A stretch of 64,000 nucleotides of DNA from Aurantiochytrium sp. KH105 (lineage: Eukaryota; Sar; Bigyra; Thraustochytrida; Thraustochytriidae). The position numbers and the translations under genes are program-made. A model generated the notes under the pieces. That model was not told the origin of the DNA, did not search any database, and saw nothing but the letters and a program-made list of their open reading frames with translations. Below, one piece after another: positions 58,578 through 64,000 of the stretch. The stretch's first letter is position 1, and every line of letters starts with the position of its first letter. The stretch covers positions 620,001 through 684,000 of the forward strand of contig BGKB01000017.1 in the NCBI GenBank assembly GCA_003116975.1. Reading direction: 5' to 3'.

Positions 58578-59710
58578 GGTGAGCTCGAACAGCGAGCGTG
58601 CTAGCTAGCTAAGCTCGTCGCGTGAGGCCCCCGAGGCTTTCCGCTTCTGCTCGTGCTATTGCGCGAGAGTTTTTGCAGTTTAGCTCCTGATGATCCTGCT
58701 GCTGCTGCTTTAGCTGCCCTAGCCGGTGCTGCTTTATCTGCTGCTACTCCTGCTTCTGGACGTGCTCGGCCTGCTCGAGGCGCACGCGCAGCCCGAAGCG
58801 CTCGCGGACAGGCAAGCTGCTCGGGCGCCGGGCGTCGCGGCTGCCGCTCACTCGTTGAGCCAGTCCCTCCTCGCCCGCGCAGACGCGGCGCGACGGGCGG
58901 GCGCGGTGCCAGGCGGGCACGCACGCGCGATCGAGCGGCGCCGCCCGAACGGCCGCGGCGACGCGCGCCGAGCGGAGTCCGTCCGCGAGGGGAAAAAAGC
59001 GCCGCGGGCTCGCGGTTGCGAAGCTGCTCTGTGCGGTTGGCAAGCCTGGCCAGAAGATCATTCGTCCGGGCGAGGTGCCTTACTCCACTTGGCGCCGTCC
59101 GTATTCCACTGTGAGCAGCAGGGCGGAAAGTGCAAAATGACCGCGCGCAAGTGGAGCAACGGAGCGCCACGGTTGATCGTCGAAACGGGTGAAACGGGAG
59201 TCGGTTGCGCGAAACGTCAATTTTTTTCCTTTCCTTTCCTTTCCTTTCCTTTCCTTTCCCGAGTCATTGACAGTAGGCCTAAAGTAAACCAGCAAGCAAT
59301 GCGCACGAGAGGAAAAGAAAGAACGATAAGGTTTGCCATGTTGGAAGAGGATCAAAAGAAGCTGTTTAAAGGCTTCAGGTAGGTATTTGATAATTTCTTT
59401 GACGTTGGAGAAGATAGGCCTACGTAGATGGTCGATTGGTTATACGTGTACATGCACTAAGGAGAAGAAGACGAGAACGGCGAGAACAAGCAGACAAAAC
59501 CCATGTCACTGTCAAACACATAAAAGTCTCGAGTTGTGGTCCTTACTTGAGGAGGGAAGGCTTCTGTTTCTTCTTTCTTGTGCTCGAGCATCATTGAGCG
59601 GGAATAGAGGAGCTCCGCAAACGCTCTCTGACCCCAGACGATCCGATTGTAATACGTGAAAGTGCAGACTTGACTTGCTCTTTCTACAAACAAACCATAG
59701 AGAAGAATTA
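58578..59710. promoter_or_regulatory. Upstream region of NUP98 / 3' side of HGH1
   Basis: 1.1 kb. An AGCT tract lies just before the NUP98 start (58600-58612), with GCTGCTG repeats at 58696-58745. A (TTTCC)n run is at 59221-59259. Two TAGGCCTA palindromes lie at 59274-59281 and 59415-59422. Frames here (up to 218 codons) are low complexity in the GC-rich left part and show no domain. Confidence 0.4.
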
Positions 59711-60928
59711 TCAGTCGACCTCGAGCAAAATGCTTTCGTCATCTTCGGTGTCCCCCTTTGCCTGGGCGATTTCCTCCATTTCCTTGGGGTCCGAAGAAGA
59801 GATGACTTCGACGGCCGGCTCGGAGACAGGCTCTGGCTCGAGCTCGGTCACGGTTGCTCCCGTGACCTCGTTGTCGTCGTCTTCATCCTCTTCGTCGCCC
59901 AAAAGCATGTCAACGAGCTTAAAGACGACCTCGGAAGTGTCCTCGTTGGACTCTGTAGGGTGGTAAACCTTGACGACACCATAAGCGTTATGATCCCGGA
60001 GAAAAACACGACCCTGACGCGTGGAGCAGAACATGACGAGAGTTTCGACAATGCCGCGACGCACGTCCCCTTCTGGCTCGCGGCGCAGCGGCTGGGCGCC
60101 GGGTTCGCGCGCGGCATTGAGGGCGTCTTGGAGAGCGGTGGAGAGATCAGCAAAGTCTTCAGGACTCTCGATGCCTTCGGGCCCGATAAGGCGCAACAAA
60201 AAGGTGTCAACCAAGGCCGTGGTCGTGAGGAGGGCCCCATGACGCGCCTGGTCAAAGCAGCAGTTGCGCAGCGTGAGCACAGCGCCCCGGCGCAAAACGG
60301 GATCGTGCGCAGTGACTAGCTTGATGAGGCGCTTGACCGAAGCGAGACCGTCTTCGGCAAGGAAGATGTCGCGGCCCTCGTCCAGACGCGATACGTTTGT
60401 GAGCACGAGGCCGGCCTCTGGAATCTCTGCAGGTGCGCGCAGAAAAGCGCGCAAGAGCAGCTTGACGTCAAGCCCGGCGTAGTCGCGTCCGAGGCGTCCC
60501 TCAATGAGGCGGTTCGCGCCGGCCACCGAGGTGGTGAGGTTGCTAAGAAGCTTGACGCAAGTCTTGAGCTGAGCCGGGACGGGCTTTTCTGTTTTCATGC
60601 CGTCGCCCGATGCGGTAGCATCCTGGAGACCCTTGAGGGTCTCGAGCAAGGACGACCACAGCGCCTTTTTCTCGACCAGCGCGGCGTTGGCGCGGTCATT
60701 GGTGGACATATTCACGAGCGCCGCGGCTGCAGGGCTCGCGATTTGCTCCTGGTCGCCAACGAGGCGCGCGAGCAGCGTGAGGACGTCCTTGTCATCGCCG
60801 TGTGTCGACAGCAGCAGTACCACGCCTGCGTCTGTGCCGGTGAGCTGCAGCACGGTCTCTGCGGCCTGCTTGCGCACGTCTGGCCTCGGCGCGCGCAAAA
60901 AGCCCACGAGTTCCTCGACCTGGTCCAT
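59711..60928 (-). CDS. HGH1: HGH1, eEF2 folding cofactor (armadillo-type)
   Basis: 405 residues, intronless. Helical armadillo/HEAT-like repeats fill residues 1-350. Typical HGH1 (DUF383/DUF384) landmarks are L-V-N-M-S-T-N, K-L-L-S-N-L-T, G-L-V-L-T-N-V-S-R-L-D-E-G-R, G-A-V-L-T-L-R-N-C-C-F-D and the late E-T-L-V-M-F-C-S-T-R-Q-G-R-V-F-L-R-D ... V-Y-H-P-T-E-S-N-E-D-T. The tail is acidic. In yeast and animals HGH1 helps the chaperonin TRiC and Hsp90 fold elongation factor 2. The start is the only ATG near the conserved N-terminus. It shares a 510-bp divergent promoter with the rhodanese gene on the plus strand. Confidence 0.93.
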   Translation of the reverse strand: MDQVEELVGFLRAPRPDVRKQAAETVLQLTGTDAGVVLLLSTHGDDKDVLTLLARLVGDQEQIASPAAAALVNMSTNDRANAALVEKKALWSSLLETLKGLQDATASGDGMKTEKPVPAQLKTCVKLLSNLTTSVAGANRLIEGRLGRDYAGLDVKLLLRAFLRAPAEIPEAGLVLTNVSRLDEGRDIFLAEDGLASVKRLIKLVTAHDPVLRRGAVLTLRNCCFDQARHGALLTTTALVDTFLLRLIGPEGIESPEDFADLSTALQDALNAAREPGAQPLRREPEGDVRRGIVETLVMFCSTRQGRVFLRDHNAYGVVKVYHPTESNEDTSEVVFKLVDMLLGDEEDEDDDNEVTGATVTELEPEPVSEPAVEVISSSDPKEMEEIAQAKGDTEDDESILLEVD

Positions 60929-61438
60929 CTTGCTTTCCTCGAGCGCTCCGCTCCGAGCTCCGCCAACGCGCGCACACGTCTACGCCTGCGCCTTCGCCTG
61001 CGCCGTCCCCCTGCTCTGCTACCGTTCGTCTCTTCCCGGGCAGGCCGCGCTGATCGGGTCTGCCGTCGTTCTGCGGCTGGCTGGTGGGCGTTCTCTCCGG
61101 CGTCGCTCACCCTCTCCTCCGCTCCCTCTTTATCCTTTCTTCCTGCCTGTGTCTGTCTGTCATAATGTCTGTCTGTCATAATGTCTGTCTGTGTGCGTGT
61201 CTGTGGCAGCCACTCACTCATGGTCACTCACATCACTGGTCGCTCGCTCACCGAGCAGACGGATCGTCGGGCCGCGGTCGTGGCAGGCACAGAGCCTTTG
61301 CGAGAGAGCGCAAGAAGCCCAGCGTCGCGGACCCCGCCATCGCGACCTCGCGTCCTCTTTTTGCGGAGATTCGGGCGGTGGCGTCGGGACGAGGACCCCC
61401 TTGGCGAGGGAGTGAGTGAGTGAGTGGCGGCGACGACG
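60929..61438. promoter_or_regulatory. Bidirectional promoter HGH1 / rhodanese gene
   Basis: 510 bp, C/T-rich on the plus strand, with imperfect TGTCTGTCTGTCATAA repeats at 61145-61203 and a GAGT run at 61411-61425. The mirrored CAGA/GACA run occurs upstream of the PAH gene. No coding sequence is seen. Confidence 0.4.
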
Positions 61439-63016
61439 ATGAGCGAAAAGATGGAGCAGACGGCGGCGACCCGGCCGGTGGCCAAACGTCCGCGACGCGA
61501 GGACGTGCAGCAAGAGCAGCAAGAGCAAGAGAAGCAAGAGGAGCAAGAGGAGCACAACGAAGCGGACACGGACAAGCGTGCCGTGGTTCTCTTTTACAAG
61601 TACGTAAACCTCGGAGACGGCGTTGCGGCGGAAATCTCGAGGCAACAATCCAAATGCGCAGAGCTTGGGCTCAGCGGACGCATGCGCGTGGCCCCAGAGG
61701 GTATCAATGGAACCCTGTTCGGAAGCATGTCGGCGCTGGCCGCGTACGAGGCCTTTATGGAAAACACAAAAGAGTTTCCAGGAATTCAATACAAGTACAG
61801 CGGGGCTGGCGCCGAGGGCAAAGATCCCTTTGAAGGTGCCCTTGTGGTGCAAAAGACTTCAGAAGTGACGTCCACGGGCCCAATGCGCGATGCCAAGCCA
61901 ACTGCTCTGGGCGGTCGCGGCGGTACGCACCTAAGTCCGGACGATTTCCATGAGTTGCTGCGACGAGCCGAAAAGGACAAGGACATTGTTGTGCTCGATA
62001 CGCGTAACCATTACGAGACGGCCGTGGGCACCTTTCGGCAGGCCGTGGACCCCAAGCTGCGGTGTTTTGCTCAGTTTCCGTCATGGATTGAGGCCAATCA
62101 GGATCTTCTCAAGGGCAAGCATGTGGCGATGTTCTGCACAGGCGGGGTTCGCTGCGAAAAGGCAAGCGCTTGGGTGCGGAACTTGGGTGTGGCTTCCGAA
62201 GTGAGCCAGCTCGCGGGCGGTATTCATTCATATCTGGAGCGCTTTAGTCCAGCCGCCAAGGCAAGTGGCGTAGCAACGCGGGTTCCAGCGGCAAAAGCCA
62301 ATGGAGAGGATGCACCATTGCGAGACCCGACAGCAGAGTCTACAACCGCGACTGAAATTGTGGCCTCTGGAGCGGCTGAAGAGGCCCCTGTTGGTGGTGA
62401 CGAAGAAAAGGGAGCGGACGTTGCAAAGGATAGCGAATGCTTCTTCGAGGGTATCAATTTTCAGTTCGACAAGCGTTTCAGCCAGAGTGTTGTGGGCGAG
62501 GGCAGTGGCATCAGTAGCATTCCTCGCGCGGTCTGTCTTTCGTGCGCCACGCCTTGGAGCGAGACGCGAGAGGGTGTTCAGTGTTTTGTGTGCAAGGACT
62601 TTGTTCTTTTGTGCGACGACTGTGTGTCGAAGATGTCCCTCACGCCTCTTGATGGTTTTAGTGGAGAGCGACCGGAGAATGCCATTTTGTGCGCGGAGCA
62701 CCAGTTCCTAGCGGACGATTGGCGATCGCGCGTGGCGCGTCTGGACTTGAGCGACGAGACAATCGCTCAACACATTGTAGCGCTGGAGCGACTTCTTCGT
62801 GCAAGTTCTCGCAAGCGGCAACAGCGTGGTCAGGCCAAGCGCAAGGCGCGTCTTCGTCTACAGATTGAACGCTTGGAGACTTTGGCAAAGGAGCGTGGCT
62901 CAGCGTGCGAGGCGCTTTTGACGACCTTGAGGGCTCGGGATCAGCGTGGTGAGGCCGGCTTTGCGCCTTTTGTTCCCATGTTTGCGTGGCGACCTCGGGT
63001 TGCGACTTTGGAGTAG
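61439..63016 (+). CDS. Rhodanese-domain protein, TSTD2 / TrhO (YceA) type
   Basis: 525 residues, intronless. After a Gln/Glu-rich leader comes the TrhO N-terminal domain (V-V-L-F-Y-K-Y-V-N-L ... G-R-M-R-V-A-P-E-G-I-N-G-T-L-F-G). A rhodanese domain follows with I-V-V-L-D-T-R-N-H-Y-E and the active-site loop M-F-C-T-G-G-V-R-C-E-K-A (Cys233, and a second Cys six residues on). After a linker rich in Ala/Glu there is a Cys-rich zinc-binding region (C-L-S-C-A-T-P-W, C-F-V-C-K-D-F-V-L-L-C-D-D-C) and a basic coiled C-terminus. Bacterial TrhO hydroxylates wobble uridine of tRNA; animal TSTD2 is its long homologue. A tRNA role here is inferred from the family. The first ATG in frame is used; the frame is open to 61424. 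Confidence 0.9.
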   Translation: MSEKMEQTAATRPVAKRPRREDVQQEQQEQEKQEEQEEHNEADTDKRAVVLFYKYVNLGDGVAAEISRQQSKCAELGLSGRMRVAPEGINGTLFGSMSALAAYEAFMENTKEFPGIQYKYSGAGAEGKDPFEGALVVQKTSEVTSTGPMRDAKPTALGGRGGTHLSPDDFHELLRRAEKDKDIVVLDTRNHYETAVGTFRQAVDPKLRCFAQFPSWIEANQDLLKGKHVAMFCTGGVRCEKASAWVRNLGVASEVSQLAGGIHSYLERFSPAAKASGVATRVPAAKANGEDAPLRDPTAESTTATEIVASGAAEEAPVGGDEEKGADVAKDSECFFEGINFQFDKRFSQSVVGEGSGISSIPRAVCLSCATPWSETREGVQCFVCKDFVLLCDDCVSKMSLTPLDGFSGERPENAILCAEHQFLADDWRSRVARLDLSDETIAQHIVALERLLRASSRKRQQRGQAKRKARLRLQIERLETLAKERGSACEALLTTLRARDQRGEAGFAPFVPMFAWRPRVATLE

Positions 63017-63119
63017 ATCTTGGCGCCCGCCATGCCGCGCAGGATTTGGCTTGGTTTGGCGTGACTTTGTTCTGTTTGTTCCACTTTGTAAAGATTTTTT
63101 TTTTTCGGAAGAGTGCCTC

Positions 63120-63300
63120 GGGCGCAAGACTCCTATGCAGGTCGTGCCTGGGTCAGCAAGACCTCCTTTGTAAAGAAAGTATCTCTGAAGAGTAGTATAG
63201 TGGGCGCGAGAACCCTATGAAGGGCGCGCCTGGGTCAGCAAGACCTGCTTTGTGAAAAAAAGTATCTCTGAAGAGTCGTATAGTGGGTGCGAGAACCTGG
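63120..63300. repeat. Tandem repeat, about 82-bp period, 2.2 copies
   Basis: Copies begin at 63120, 63202 and 63285 (the last partial) with GGGCGCAAGA-like starts. Each full copy contains GCCTGGGTCAGCAAGACCT and AGTATCTCTGAAGAGT. It lies between the convergent stops of the rhodanese gene and the membrane-protein gene. Nothing else is recognised in 63017-63474. Confidence 0.85.
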
Positions 63301-63474
63301 GCTAGCACGACCTGTAATGTACATTTTCGGTAAATGGGTGACGGATGAAGAGCATAGTGCCGAGAAGAGACTCTTTGTCGAGGCCTCATTAAGGTTTCAC
63401 ACTCATCATTGCTTGCAAAAATCCCGTGGTTTATGGTCTGCGTTTGAGTTTGTCTTGTAAAAAGCCTTGGTATA

Positions 63475-64000
63475 CTACGAAGAAGAGGACGCCCATGTCT
63501 CTTTTGCAAGCTTTGCAGCAGCAATGATGAGCGGAAGGATAAGGGCGGCCCAAAGGAAGAGGGCCTCGCTCGCGCCGAGCGAGAGTGAAATGACGAGCGC
63601 GAGACTGAGAACCGGGACGACGGAGAAGCGCAAAACTTCCCCTTTGGCAGGCCAGCGAGATGTGCCTGTGGGGCAGAGCCAGGTGGCCCGAAAGAGCAAG
63701 CCAAGCAGACACAACGATGCGAGAAGCAGTATGACCCCTGCAAACGCGCAAGCCGTTTTTGCAGCGGCCTCGTCGGGCGTGATTTTGTGTTTGGCGTGCC
63801 AGGGCTTGATGCGATTTTCCGAGATGGGTTCGATGGCAAATTCGGTGACGAGGGAAAAGGCAAAGGGGAGCATGCCGACAAAAACGCCGAAATGTGCATT
63901 GAGCAGCTGTATCCCAAGGTCAGTCACGCCCGAGGTGAGCGTCTCGAAACAGGCCGTGTGCTGGGAATGAAAGACGTGAAGCACAAAGAATGAGATGAGG
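63475..64000 (-). CDS. Multi-pass membrane protein, C-terminal part (5' end outside window)
   Basis: The frame is open from the right window edge to a TAG at 63475-63477 and contains no ATG at its left-most annotated start, so the gene begins beyond 64000. About 175 residues are visible. Hydrophobic segments include F-G-V-F-V-G-M-L-P-F-A-F-S-L-V, A-G-V-I-L-L-L-A-S-L-C-L-L-G-L-L-F and a long final pair beginning V-V-P-V-L-S-L-A-L-V, ending A-S-S-S-S. A polar loop K-P-W-H-A-K-H-K-I-T-P-D-E lies between the first two. At least three membrane helices are likely. The family is not recognised; the missing N-terminal part would be needed. Confidence 0.6.
   Translation of the reverse strand, partial: LISFFVLHVFHSQHTACFETLTSGVTDLGIQLLNAHFGVFVGMLPFAFSLVTEFAIEPISENRIKPWHAKHKITPDEAAAKTACAFAGVILLLASLCLLGLLFRATWLCPTGTSRWPAKGEVLRFSVVPVLSLALVISLSLGASEALFLWAALILPLIIAAAKLAKETWASSSS

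Noticed and set aside
56341..58608. Pro/Leu-rich plus-strand frames opposite NUP98 that resemble extensin-like proteins
   Set aside because: Exact antisense of the Gly-Phe-Gly repeats; no independent coding signal.

Overview
The window is eukaryotic nuclear DNA, GC-rich and gene-dense. It carries about 21 recognisable protein genes plus a few hypothetical ones. Most genes are single long open frames without introns: the NUP98-NUP96 precursor (2032 codons), a CH-SAM-actin-like protein (1473 codons) and a polymerase kappa. A minority are intron-rich with very short exons. Nuclear-pore, autophagy, Golgi, ciliary and ribosome-biogenesis genes, 69-309 bp GT-AG introns and homopolymer-rich proteins exclude a prokaryote. 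Flagellar proteins together with mostly intronless GC-rich genes fit a stramenopile protist. My best guess is a thraustochytrid/labyrinthulomycete; this is inference from style, not a proven assignment.

Layout. 1-1.7 kb (-): 5' part of a leucine-rich-repeat gene with one 84-nt exon per repeat. 2.6-4.1 kb (+): CRAL-TRIO protein with a fatty-acid-binding-protein-like C-terminus. 4.6-7.7 kb: ATG4 (-) and SYS1 (+, five exons) from a shared promoter. 7.9-8.7 kb (-): small three-helix membrane protein, possibly TMEM218. 10.0-11.1 kb (+): type II membrane protein of glycosyltransferase-like type. 12.1-13.6 kb (+): lipase. 13.8-15.8 kb (-): myristoylation-motif TPR protein. 17.8-18.4 kb (+): RING/UIM E3 ligase. 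18.8-21.5 kb (-): NVL AAA ATPase. 22.0-24.6 kb (-): LRR protein with a bacterial-effector-type NEL E3 ligase domain. 25.6-27.6 kb (-): ABCD-type transporter with a histidine-rich insert. 28.7-31.6 kb (+): tandem pair of FAD monooxygenases. 32.8-34.5 kb (+): CFAP97-like ciliary protein and a basic hypothetical protein. 35.1-37.3 kb (-): DNA polymerase kappa. 37.7-39.5 kb (-): acidic protein with two PAH (Sin3-type) domains. 39.5-43.4 kb: long repeat-rich stretch without a supported gene. 43.4-45.3 kb (+): membrane-anchored glycerol-3-phosphate dehydrogenase. 45.8-46.7 kb (-): HIS6. 47.1-51.5 kb (-): CH-SAM-actin-like fusion. 52.5-58.6 kb (-): NUP98-NUP96. 59.7-60.9 kb (-): HGH1. 61.4-63.0 kb (+): TSTD2/TrhO-type rhodanese. 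63.5 kb to the end (-): partial multi-pass membrane protein.

The genes do not form one pathway; this is ordinary eukaryotic chromosome with divergent pairs sharing 0.3-1 kb GC-rich promoters full of tetranucleotide tracts. The most unusual items are the LRR-NEL protein, with its catalytic C-x-D motif intact and flanked on both sides by clearly eukaryotic genes; the CH-SAM-actin-like fusion; a NUP98 whose self-cleavage site reads H-F-T instead of H-F-S; and the perfectly regular one-repeat-per-exon LRR gene.
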